A stretch of 64,000 nucleotides of DNA from Notamacropus eugenii. Lineage: Eukaryota; Chordata; Mammalia; Diprotodontia; Macropodidae. Shown here piece by piece: positions 32,206 through 43,159 of the stretch (position 1 is its first letter; the number at the start of each line of letters is the position of its first letter). Location: contig NC_092872.1 of assembly GCF_028372415.1 (NCBI RefSeq), positions 549,069,205 through 549,133,204 of the forward strand, read 5' to 3'. The translations under genes were made by a program, and so were the position numbers. The notes under the pieces are model-generated. The model saw only the letters and a list, made by a program, of their open reading frames with translations, was not told the origin of the DNA and ran no database searches.

Positions 32206-34674
32206 ACATTAAATTGGAAAGTTTTTATACAAACAAACTCAATACAACCAAGATTAGGAGGGAAACAGAAAACTGGGGAAGAATTTTTACAACTAGTGTC
32301 TGTGATAAAGGCCTCATTTCTAAAATATATAGAGAACTGGAAATTTGCAAGAGTCAAATTTACAAGAAAACAAGTCATTCCCCAATTGATAAATGGTCAA
32401 AGGATATGAACAGGAAGTTTTCAGAGGAAGAAATTAAAGCTATCTATAGTCATATGAAAAAATGCTCTAAATCACTGTTGATTAGAGAGATGCAAATCAA
32501 AGCAACTCTGAGGTACCACATCACATCTATCAGATTGGCTAACATGACAAAACAGGAAGATGATAAATGCTGGAAAAGATGTGGGAGAGTTGGAACATTA
32601 ATTCATTGTTGGTGGAGCTGTGAGCTGATCCAACCATTTTGGAGAGCAATTTGGAACTATGCCCAAAAGGCTACAAAATTATGCATACCCTTTGAGGGCT
32701 TATGGAAAATTATGTCAAAATTTGGTTGCATAGAGAAGTTCATCAGTATTATACATCAATTTCATGATGGCATGTTTACCCAGGTTCTGAATAGTGGACA
32801 ATACTCTTGTGCCTTCCCAGTCACCAACAGAGTGAAACAGGGCTGTGTGCTAGCTCCCATTCTTTTTAGCATGATTTTTTCAGCCATGTTATCAAATGTT
32901 TTCAATAAGGATGAACACATCAAGGTCAACTACTGTACTGATGGTAAATTCTTCAATTTGAAAAGGCCAAAGTTAAGACCAAAGTGGAGGGAATGTTGGT
33001 GCATGATTTTCTGTTTGCAGATGATTGTGCACTCAATGCGACCTGTGAAGTTGAGATGCAACAAAGTATGGATCAATTCTCTGCTGCCTGTGCTAATTTT
33101 GGCCTAATAATTAACATCAAGAAAACACAGGTGCTCCATCAGTCACCACCACAGCATCCATACATGGAGCCATCAGTTACAACAAATGGAGAAGTTTTGG
33201 ATGCTATGGATAAGTTCACTTACCTTGGTAGTGTACTTTCCAGGGATGTACACATTGACAATGAGGTTGATACACTCATTGCCAGAGCTAGCTCAGTATT
33301 TGGGAGGCTCAGAAGAAAAGTATGGGAGAGAAGAGGTATTAGACTGACGACTAAACTGAGGGTCTACAGAGCCATTGTGCTGACCTAGTTGTATACCTGT
33401 GAAACATGAACAGTCTACCCGCACCATGCCAGGAAACTGAATAGCTTCCATTTGAACTGTCTTAGAAAGATCACCTGGCAGGATAAGGTACCAGACACTG
33501 AGGTCCTTACTCAAACTAAACTGCCAAGCATTCAAACTATGCTTCAGAGAGCACAACTCTGATGGGCTGGCCATGTTCAAATGCAAAATGTGTGCTTGCC
33601 AAAAAGACTATTTTATGGAGAACTTGCATCGGGCACGTGACCACATGGTAGTCAGAAGAAGCCATAAAAGGTCTCTCAAGGTCTCTCAAGAACTTTGGAA
33701 TTGATTGTGTGACATGGGAGACACTGACACAGAACTCTTCAACATGGTGGGCCCACATCAGAAAGGGTGCTGTGCTCTATGAGCAGAGCAGAATTGAAAC
33801 AGCTCAAAGGAAACAAAGGATGTGCAAATTTGGAATATCCATTCCAAATGTACACCATTCCCAATCTGTGGTAGAGTATTCCAAGCTCATATTGGTCTGA
33901 TCAGTCACAGTCGGATGTATTGAAATTTGACTTTATCATGGTGATGTCATTTTGGTCTTCTTCAAAAGTGAAGGACAACAGCCACCCTTTGACCCAGCAA
34001 TATTGCTTCTATGATCCCAAACAGATCATAAAAAAGGGAATAGTTCTCACATGTACAAAAATATTTATAGCAGCTCTTTCTGTGGTGGTCAAGAACTGGA
34101 AATTGGGGGATGCCCATCAATTGGGAAATGGCTGAACAAATTGTGGTATATGAATGTAATGGAATACTATTGCGCTATAAGAAATGATGAACAGTCAAAC
34201 TTCAGAAAAACCTAGAAAGACTTATGTGAACTGATGCTGAGTGAAATGAGCAGAACCAGGAAAACATTATACACAGTAACAGCTATAGTGTGGGGGAACT
34301 GTTTCTGATAGACTAAGCCCTTCACAGCAATGCAAGGACATAAAACATTCCCAAAGGACTCTTGAGGCAACATGCCATCCACATCCAGAGAAAAAAATGA
34401 TGGAATTGGAATGATGGAATGCAGAATGAAGCAGACTATTTTCTCTTGTGTTATGTTTTGTTTTGTTTTGGATTTTCTCATGGCTTCTCCCATTCATTTT
34501 AATTCTTCTATGCAACATGACTAATGTGAAAATGTGTTTAATAAGAAAGAATGTGTAGAACCCATATAAGATTGCATGCCATCTCAGGGATGGAGGGGAA
34601 AGGGAGGGAGAAAAAATTTAAAACTTATGGAAATGATTGTTAAAAATTGAAAACAAATAAATTAATTAAATTTT
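32206..34674 (+). mobile_element. L1 3' part (ORF2 end and 3'UTR), with RTE inside
   Basis: 5'-truncated sense L1. The first 490 bases encode the ORF2 C-terminus: [56 protein letters not shown], then IHCWWSCELIQPFW of the cysteine-rich tail. After the RTE insertion ORF2 resumes in broken form (TCTKIFIAALSVVVKNWKL), followed by the 3'UTR and an A/T-rich tail. Flanking copies AAAAACACCATTCTA (32191-32205) and AAAAACACCCATTCTA (34675-34690) are its target-site duplication. Confidence 0.88.
32696..33983 (+). mobile_element. RTE LINE (non-BovB lineage), 5'-truncated
   Basis: 1,288 bases inserted in L1 ORF2 with a perfect 9-bp duplication ACCCTTTGA (32687-32695 and 33984-33992). Translation shows RT of the RTE clade: FISIIHQFHDGMFTQVL, NRVKQGCVLAPILFSMIF, the catalytic FADDCALNA near 33012, and FTYLGSVLSRDVHIDNEV, RRKVWERRGIRLTTKLRVYR. 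The tail is ATTTTGGTCTTCTTCAAAAG followed by AAGGACAACA. Two or more frame breaks; it is a fossil. Distinct from the BovB at 45780. Confidence 0.88.
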
Positions 34675-34938
34675 AAAAACACCCATTCTATTTGGCAATT
34701 AAGACATCTTTTAGTCAATTTGGAGAAAGTAACTTCAGTTGAATGATAAGACTAGAAGTCAAATTGCAGAGGGGTTTCTAGAAGAGTGCAAGGAGAGAAA
34801 GTGAAGACCATAAATGTAGATGGTTTTCTCAAGGAGTTTGGTTGAGAAAGGGAAGAGAGAAATAGGATGATAGCTAGGATGGTCAGATGAAGCAAATGGT
34901 TTTTTAAAGTTGGAGGAGACATGTTTGTAGGTAGGAGG

Positions 34939-35344
34939 TGTGGGAAAACTTTATCACATTGTTTTAACCCAGCCCTGCATGACTGAGAGACCATCTTGTT
35001 GCTTAGAGAATATATTTGTTTAACATTTAACTCAGAACTGCAGATCATGCTGACTCAAAAACACCCTTCCAGGGTATCTGAAAACTGATGTGAGGAATAT
35101 AAGGAAGTTCTTTCCATTATATATCTCAAGCAACATATGTACCGTATCTGAAAATTGCTTCTGTTCTGGTCAATAAGATGTCTGTTTCCTTGCTCCTTTA
35201 TTTGGATCCTATATAATGTGTAACTCATAGACGTTTGAGTGAGCAAGCCACCTTTTTTTGCTCCTCCCACCAGACAACTTGATAAACTTCTTTCTGAAAC
35301 TTTTTTTTTCTGTTCTGGGTTTGTTCTTGATCTACAGTTTTTCA
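34939..35344 (+). mobile_element. LTR of an ERVL-like element
   Basis: About 406 bases beginning TGTGGGAAAACT and ending TTTTTCA, followed directly by TGTCAGAAGTTGGATC, which resembles the leucine-tRNA primer-binding site typical of ERVL elements. It interrupts the L2 on its left. The start is an estimate. Confidence 0.6.
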
Positions 35345-37440
35345 TGTCAGAAGTTGGATCCTTGATGGGTGACCAGAGAAGCCCCAAAGGCATGCCTGGA
35401 CCATGAAGTCTCTGTGATCTCAGAGTTGAGAGGTGAGGGACTGACCTATATGAGATCGATATGCACCATGAGATCTAGTAAGTAACCTTAAGATCTGGGT
35501 GGAACACAGTCAAGTCTATGAGGTTGTATGATACCTTGACTGAGGAGAATTACTTAAGGTAGGTATAGAACTAGTCTAGCCCTGCTAATCATCAAATTAC
35601 TAGTCCTCCTGGATGGCTCTCAGAGCAGTGCTGCCACTGATTAAATTCAACCAATAAGTTTCTCTCTCTCTCATTCTCTCTCTCTCCCTCCCTCTCTCTG
35701 TGTTTCTATGTCTCTGTCTTTGTCTCTCTCACCTTTTCTTTCTCTTCCTTAGTTCCCTTAACCCTTCTGTGACTATTAGAAATAAACTGGATAACTGAAT
35801 AGTTTGTGACCATATACAGTTTGTGACAACTGTAATGATATCCTGGAGAGTATGATACTTTGACTCAGGAAATAAACATGAGGTTCACCAATTGGAACAT
35901 ATGACATGTTGGGAGGGAATCCCTTATCAAATATTTGTATTGTACCTTGCCTTATCCTGATACTTGATGAACCAGTTGTCCAGTTTGTCACTTAGAACAA
36001 CCAGAGGTCAATGAGGGAAGCCAAATAAACTATTGACTAGGATTAGGTGTTCACAGGTCAAACACTCATATCCCAACAATTTGGAACCCCTTTTTCTCTC
36101 TTACTCTAATTGTCTCTCTTGCTCTAAAGCTTCTGAGGAAAACCTTTGCCTTGTGCTGTGTCTAATATTGTTCATGGATTGCTATCTTGGAGATTTGTGG
36201 GGGGGAAATCCAGTCTAGTGATAAAGACTTCCATAAAAACCAACAAACAAAAAAACTATCACAGAAAGGGAGCTTAAAATAGTGGGGAAATTTTATGAAA
36301 TTACATGCTTAAAAGAGCCCTCCCAACCTTCTATAATCTGATACTAACTTCTTCTTCCCAACAAACAGACTTACTTCTACTGATCTTTTGATCATACTTT
36401 AAGTGGGAGATAAGATTTTAGAATAGCCAGGACCAAAACCATCAAACAAACAAACCAAAAAAAAATCACCCCACTTTCTCTCTATCATTTTAGCCCTGGT
36501 TGGGTTGGGGTTACAGAGATAAAGTCAGACAAGCTAAGAAAATTTGGTTTGTAGAAATTTTTATATAAATTAGAGTCTAAATTTGTAACTGAAATATAAT
36601 ATCTTTGCTGTAAATTTCCAAATTATGGTTTGAAGATTTTGTAAATGCTGAAATATTTTAAGAAGGAGATGAGAATGCAAGATATCTTTGGAACTGAGTC
36701 AACTGAAAGCAGTGGACTCTATAATTTGAGGTGCTGACAGATAATGGGCCTTGGGAAAATTGAGATTTTTGAAAGATTTGGGATCATATTTGTGATCGCA
36801 AATCCAGAGCTGATTTTGAGTTTATTGTAAAACTAAATTTTAATGCAGTCTTATTTAAAGTGAAATATGTTCCCCTACTACAATGATGTAGGTATCCTCT
36901 GTAGGTAGGTCAGACCTTAATGGAAAATACACCTGATATTTGGCAATTAGCCAATATCCTTAGAAATTGCACTTAAAAGAATTAAAAGTATAACTACTTT
37001 AAAATTTCTCTATACTGGTTTTTGACTGCAATTAGTATATTAGAATGTCAAATTGATAGATGGATGAAGTAATTTTCTGTGTAAGATGATTTGAAATACA
37101 TTCAACTGACTTGATGTTATTTGGCTGGAAATGGTTTAAAAATCCATAAAAATTGTTTATGTTATTATTAAACTTCTAATTTTTCTTATACTGTGATTTG
37201 TAGGAAATAGTTGTATAAGAAATGATGTTAATTTGAAAAATGATACACAGGAAGTAAAGTAATTGTATCATTGGAAAATTAGTTCTTCTTTTGATACTGT
37301 TGTCATAATGATTAAAACAAACTGTCAAGTATTTAATTAGGTATATTTTGCCTTAAAATGAATAATAATAGTTACTTTGTGGTTGGGAAAGTATCACAGA
37401 CTTTACAAATATTTGTGAAGTTCTTTAAGGATTTGTCAGA
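34939..37440 (+). mobile_element. ERVL-like LTR element, fossil
   Basis: LTR (34939-35344), primer-binding site, and an AT-rich internal region with a TC-rich simple repeat (35660-35750). The block around 37150-37360 resembles the internal block at 49050-49270 of the second element. No gag, pol or env frame can be recognised; it looks old and broken or non-autonomous. The right limit is uncertain and no second LTR was found. Confidence 0.5.
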
Positions 37441-37975
37441 TTTTCAGTACTCCAGATCTTCAGCGTTGATGAAGTCATAAAATCTTAACTCTGTAAGAGA
37501 ACTTGCTGAGGAATGTTGTAAAGTTCAAAAATAATGAAATGATTTAATAAAAAACTGGTTCTTCCTATAGCTAAAGTAAGGGGCTTACAAATTTACTTTA
37601 TGAAGGATAATTTTATTCTGATAGATGATCTGTCCATTGCTTAAGAAGATTATGAGAGTGCACCTGGAATAATATGTATTGAAGTTGTATCTTTGAGTCA
37701 AATTAGTATTGACAGATGTCAGATTTAAAAAGTTTATTTTTGCTTTAGAGTTACTATATAATACATTCAGATATGGATATCTGTCAGCCTAAAGGCTCAC
37801 AGCAGCCTGTGTTTTTCTGGGTTCTGAGTGAACTATCATTTATTCACCATATGTGTGAAACTACAGATGGAGATCATTTTCTTAATTCCTAGTAATTAAT
37901 TCCTACTCCAGGATAGATTTAAACTAGAAAGGATGAATAAGATAAGGCTTCATATGTACTTATTATTAACTGTTG

Positions 37976-38641
37976 TCACAACAACATGAGAAAAATAATA
38001 ATAGCTGTACCTAACCTTAAGCTGTGATTAATGAAACATGCTGTTTGAGGTAAAATCTCTTGGGAAGGTAATTTGATATAGTTCTGAGATAGGAAATTTT
38101 GGAAAAGTTGCTGGGGTAAATGAGATAACAAATTGATTAGGAAGGTGTAAAAGGTTGTCTTACTAAATATCGGCCCAACTGAGATCATGTACCATAAATT
38201 TGCAGTAGACCCAGTCAACAAGATCTTGTGATATTCTCTGGCTTCCTTGAACACCATTTGAATAGGAGCCAAATGCAGATGGTGGGAGTAATTCAAGGTT
38301 GAGGTTTGGCAATGTGTGGTTAAAGATAGGACAAGGGGAGCAAGGGATTCAAATGTATTGGAGAGTGTAGAGTTCAACCAATTCATTAAGGAATCAAGAT
38401 AGAGAGCAGAGGACAGTCTAGACAGAGCATAAGTGATGGCTTGAGAAAGAACTAAGAGCCAAGGATAAAGGGTATGGATGAAGAACAAAGTTAGGAGCTG
38501 GAAAGCATAGGGAGAGACATAATTACAAAAATTATCAGATAAAAGAATTTCAGAGTTCATGAACTTGGAAGTGAAACATATGTAAGATGATAGCTCAAGG
38601 TTATGACCAATTCTGCGTGTAGCTGAAGTGGAGTGTAACAA
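37976..38641 (-). other. Unexplained 221-codon open frame
   Basis: The longest open frame not explained by a known element. It is rich in Leu, Ser, Phe and Thr with several hydrophobic stretches (LLTLFFIHTLYPWLLVL, IIIFLMLL). I recognise no domain. The plus strand looks like repeat-type sequence, so chance opening in an unlisted repeat is the more likely explanation. Flanks 37450-37975 and 38960-39215 hold nothing named. Confidence 0.25.
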
Positions 38642-38674
38642 TGTAAGACATTATGAAAACTGAGTAGACTGAAG

Positions 38675-38960
38675 AAGTCAACAGGCAATAAACATTTATT
38701 AAGCATGTACTATTTTCCAGGCACTGTTCTGAGTACTGGGTTTACAGATACATACAAAAAGAGATAATCCCTTCTCACAAGGAACTTACAATTTAATGGG
38801 GGAAGACAAAACATGCAATAAAGCTGAGACGTGGGGGCGGGGGAAGGAGAAGGCAAGAGATGCAGGGATGTGATGAAGAAGTCAGCCAGACAAGTCCTCA
38901 GGTAGTGGAGACAGTGGGGAATAAGGAATATCTGAGCTGAACTCTATCCTTAAATGGAGA
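38675..38960 (-). mobile_element. L2 LINE 3' end
   Basis: CAATAAACATTTATTAAGCA, CAGGCACTGTTCTGAGTACT, CACAAGGAACTTACAATTTA: antisense L2 terminus. Confidence 0.75.
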
Positions 38961-39219
38961 TTTGGAGTTCATGGCCCTACCTTCCAATTAGAGAGGTAGA
39001 ATATAATAATTAGCTTGAGTACCAAGGATGATGAGATCTTATAAGATGATGAGGTTATCCCAATGAACTCCCTGGCACATGGTGAAGTCAGTCAGAGAAA
39101 TCCCAGAGTAGTGCATGGATAAATCACACAAGATGAGACCCATGGAAGGGTTGTGAGCTCTACCAGTGGAAGGAGTGCCTACATCAATGAGTCTGTGGAT
39201 TTATAAAAACATTAAAGTA

Positions 39220-39720
39220 ATAATAGCAACTCTTGTTCCCATAGGGAACATGGAATGCACTTTACATACATTATCACATTCTAGCCCTATAACAACCCTT
39301 TGAGGTAGGTACTACAGGTATTATCATCCCCATTTTATGGATGAACCTCAGAGAGTTTAGATGACACACAATAATGTCAGCAAAATTCTGAAGCAAGGTT
39401 TAAACATAGATCTTTCTGAGTCTGAATCTAGTGCTCCATATTCTATGCACATGCTACCTCTCCAGGGAAAGATCCTATTGACAGTTCATATTTCTGTAGT
39501 ACATTAAGCTAAATGGCAAAGTGGATAGAATACAAGACTTGGAGTTAGGAAGACAGATCAAATCTTGTCTTGGACACTTACTTGCTGACTCTAAGTGAGT
39601 CACTCAACCTCTCACAGACTCAGTTTCATCATGTGTAAAATGGAGTTAATAATAGTGCCTTCCCCCACAGAGTTGTTGTAAGGACCAAATGAGTTGCGCT
39701 ATAAAGAGCTTTAATTTTAA
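39220..39720. mobile_element. Antisense then sense MIR-type SINEs
   Basis: Antisense copy at 39225-39460 (CTATAACAACCCTTTGAGGT, CCCCATTTTATGGATGAACC) and sense copy at 39510-39720 (AATACAAGACTTGGAGTTAG, AGTTTCATCATGTGTAAAAT). Confidence 0.65.
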
Positions 39721-39959
39721 TTTTTATTCTCTCTCACATCTTTTGTAACAAAGTAAAGCTATTAACACAGTTACCTCATCTGAAAATGCATGTCATATTT
39801 CATATGTAGCACTGCCTCCATATGTTAAAAAAAAAACAAAACTAAGAGAAATCTATTTTCTCTCCCTTTCACCACCACCTCACCCTATAGGGGAAGTGAG
39901 AAAAGAAAATGAATTTCTTCTAACAAGTATGCATAGTCAAGCAAAACAAGTTCCTTCAC

Positions 39960-40025
39960 TGACTGTATACATGTGTGTGCTTATACACATACACACACGT
40001 ACTCACACAAACACATACACACACT
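39960..40025. repeat. TG/CA-rich simple repeat
   Basis: ACATGTGTGTGC followed by ACACATACACACACGTAC and similar. Confidence 0.8.
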
Positions 40026-40029
40026 AACA

Positions 40030-41090
40030 CATCTCAGTGTCTCCTAAATCCATCACCCCTCTGAAATGTATAGGCATTTCACCATCAGAAGTCTGGAATT
40101 ATGAATAGCCCTTGTATTGATCATACTTCTCATACTTTCAAAGTTGTTTAAGTATAAGGAGACGGAACATCAAAAGTAATGAAGACAACCCAAGAAAGCA
40201 CATCAACCTTAAGAAAGAGATTAGAGAGCCACCTTGTGGTGCTTTTCCTTATTCTAGTCAAAAGCCAGATTTGGCTGACTTTTTTTTTTTTTAAAGTAGG
40301 TCTAGTTTATAAGAAGATTCGGAAGATTTTTCCATATTATATTTGAAGTATCTTGAACATGACCATATCTTCATTCAACTGGTACATGACTTGGATGCCT
40401 CAGGACTAATTTAAACTTTCACTGAGCATGAGAGAGACTGTGAACACATGATTCACAAAGAGAAGTCAGGGAAGGATTGACTCTAGGACATAGAAATGGA
40501 CTAGTCTAGGGGGCAATGGAGGGTTTCGACCTATGACCCCCTTTCACTTAATTCAATTCATCAAAAATTTATGAAGAACCTATACGAACCCTTCCCTCAA
40601 GAACCTTATAGTCTAATGGTGAAGGGAGAGGATACAACACACCCTTAAACATGTGTAGCACTCAGGGTCCTTTGAAGTGGCCCACCCCTGTCTTGGTATG
40701 CCCATTTTCATGATACTGTGTGTAAAATCATATATTCAGTGGCATATCTCATGAGCCACCATCATTATATCTTTTATTAGATCAAATCAGATAACCATGA
40801 ATTCAAGACAAATGTATTAAAGAAACAATAACTAAACAAAAAAGGGAAAATGAAGTGTTAAACACTGACATTTATTTGAAAATGACTCCACATGCTTGAA
40901 ATTCCTCCACACATGTACCTTCAGGCGTGTTGTCATCCTTAAGGACACTATTTCTAGGCAAACACAGCAGCCAACAATATGGAGGAACTAGATGAGCTAC
41001 AGTAACAATTTTCTTCCCATCTCTCCTCTGACTTATCCCCACATTTTTCCAAACTCTGCATCTCTTCCTTCCAGTAACATTCAGCCTAGT
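40030..41090. other. Mostly unrecognised sequence
   Basis: One short antisense L2 end near 40590-40625 (AACCTTATAGTCTAATGGTG). Otherwise no repeat, exon or RNA gene seen. Confidence 0.4.
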
Positions 41091-41290
41091 CTCTTACATA
41101 TGTAGAATATAAAGCAGAATGGGAATCTTGGCTCTGTTCATTCACTAGCTATGTGACCTTAAACAAAAAATTTCACCTTTAGAAGTCTGTTTTCTTATCT
41201 GTAAAATAGAGGTGATAATAATGACACTATATCGAGCAGGATTATTGTTTTAAAGGACACTTTGAAAACCTCAAATTGCCTTATAGATAT
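41090..41290 (+). mobile_element. MIR-type SINE
   Basis: AAAGCAGAATGGGAATCTTG, CACTAGCTATGTGACCTTAA and TTATCTGTAAAATAGAGGTG: sense MIR. A second weak copy follows at about 41420-41570 (TTATCTGTGAAATGGGGATG). Confidence 0.65.
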
Positions 41291-42059
41291 GTTATCACTG
41301 TAAAAGAGATGATAACTCTCTCACTCTACCTAAGTGCTGTCCAAAGTACAATGTTCCTTGCCCTCTCGCTCCCTTCTCCCCCACAAAAAGCCTCACGCTT
41401 TCCCCAATTTCTTGGTAGTAAGAAGGAATATTAGACTCAGAGTCTCGGACTCTGGGTTTAATGCATTATCTTTATCTTTAAAGCCTATTATCATTATTAT
41501 TTTGTTATCTTGTGCAAGTCACACCCTTTCTCTGCACCACAATTTTCTTATCTGTGAAATGGGGATGAGGAAAGAGTCTAAACTGGATAAGACATTCCCC
41601 AGTGTTAGTACATCTTTTAAAGGCTTCAGTAGTTTTCCTGGATCTCCTTGGAAAGAAAGGAAGCAAATTATGATCAGCCAATATATAGCTCTTAGTGGCA
41701 GGGTTAGATTTGGCATTTATAGTTCCTGAGTTGATAAAACCTTTCCACCTTTGGATTACCTTAAGACTGCAAGGAAAGAGGTATTAGGAACAATTTTTTT
41801 CTCATTACCATCACCACTGAGTATACTTCCTTGAGGTAGATAGTATTTCTATATACTTTTTAAAGGAGGAAAAACTGAGGTACAGAAGTTTAGGTGTGTA
41901 TGATTTACATATGCTTAGACAAATTGCCTAATGTCTCTGGGCCCCTGTGGCAACATGGCACAGCAGAAAGGGCTTAGTAAGAAGAAATATCACTTTACAA
42001 AAAAACCTATAAACCACTGCTACCACCACCACAACAACCACCTTCTCCCTTCCTCCTTC

Positions 42060-42235
42060 CAGATCATGGGAAATAGCATAAGATTTAGACTCAAAAGACC
42101 TGTGTTTGAATCCAAGTTCTGCTATTTATCAATTGTTATGACCCTGGGCAAGTCATTTAACCTGTCTATGGCTCAGTTTATTCATCTGTAAAATGAGGAT
42201 AATAATGCTTAAGATTTGCAAAGCAATTTTACAAG
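42060..42235 (+). mobile_element. MIR/CORE-SINE
   Basis: GATTTAGACTCAAAAGACCT, TTGAATCCAAGTTCTGC, TGACCCTGGGCAAGTCATTT, TTCATCTGTAAAATGAGGAT. Directly abuts the antisense RTE-tailed SINE. Confidence 0.7.
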
Positions 42236-42770
42236 TTGTTGTTTGTCCTTTGTTCTTGAAGAAGACCATGCCATCAGGAAAGTGATACCATGATTTGGCA
42301 AGTGAATTGGATTTAAGTGAGGGAGGGGTATGCAAAATCACCAGCCTCACTTTCTCCTCCGGGGCCATCTGGGTCCAGTGGTGAGATATAGATCAGGATG
42401 ACTGGAGATGGCTCAGGATGCAGTGGGAGACCTTGGCCTTTTTAAGCTAGGATCTTTAACACATCTCAGTTTGACTGAGGCAATGCCCATTCAATTAAGG
42501 CTAGGTGAGAAATGAGGCAAAGAAAGGGAGAGGAAGGAAGGAAGGAAGGAAGGAAGGAAGGAAGGAAGGAAGGAAGGAAGGAAGGAAGGAAGGAAGGGAG
42601 GGAGGGAGGGAGGGAGGGAGGAAGGAAGGAAGGAAGGAAGGAAGGAAGGAAGGAAGGAAGGAAGGAAGGAAGGAAGGAAGGAAGGAAGGAAGGAAGGAAG
42701 GAATCTGTATTGCCCAACTGAGGACCATGACATCAGGAAGGTTGATGCCATGACTTGCCAGTGAATTGCA
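42236..42770 (-). mobile_element. RTE-tailed SINE with internal microsatellite
   Basis: Antisense copy of the family at 10958: TTGTTGTTTGTCCTTTGTTC (reverse tail), CATGCCATCAGGAAAGTGAT, AGCCTCACTTTCTCCTCCG, GATCAGGATGACTGGAGATG. A tetranucleotide array (42533-42702) follows, and beyond it a second antisense tail-like piece (GGACCATGACATCAGGAAGG, 42721-42770). Confidence 0.65.
42533..42702. repeat. (GGAA)n microsatellite with GGGA core
   Basis: About 170 bases of tandem AGGA/GGAA units with a central block of six GGGA units (about 42594-42620). Gives repeated RKEG and SFLP frames that are artefacts. Confidence 0.97.
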
Positions 42771-43159
42771 TGAGAACAGTTTATGCAAAGATATGGAGAC
42801 TGGAGAACAGAAAGTAGGACAGTTTGAAAGGGAGTAACTGAAGCTGCTGTTACACCATAATACTAAGTAATATGGGAGAAAAATATACAAATATTACTAA
42901 GATAAATCCAACAATTTATCTTAAAAGGATTAACTCACATCTTTTAAGGTAATAATTGGATGCTGTCCATAACAAAGGCGTTCACCCCGTAAGAAAAACA
43001 GACAACCTTACCTCAGTTTGAAAACTTTCCTTTTATTTATTGTAACCAGAATTAATCCCAGCACTGGGAAATCCTTCTTTTTCCACCCCCAATATCACAC
43101 CTAAGAAGGAGAAAGAAAAAACACTTCCAGAAAAGAGGAGGGAATTGTTGTATAAGCCT

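Larger units (their letters stand above)
31290..34938 (-). mobile_element. L2 LINE split by an L1
   Basis: Antisense L2 from 31290 (GAGTCTTAAAGGAGTCCAGG) to 32205, including an inserted L2 3' terminus at about 31563-31690, and again from 34675 to about 34938 (AATAGGATGATAGCTAGGAT, GAGACATGTTTGTAGGTAGG). The two parts join in register when the L1 at 32206-34674 is removed. At 34939 the L2 is cut again by the LTR element. Confidence 0.8.

Noticed and set aside
42466-42890. Frames with repeated SFLP or RKEG units
   Set aside because: Direct translation of the GGAA microsatellite.
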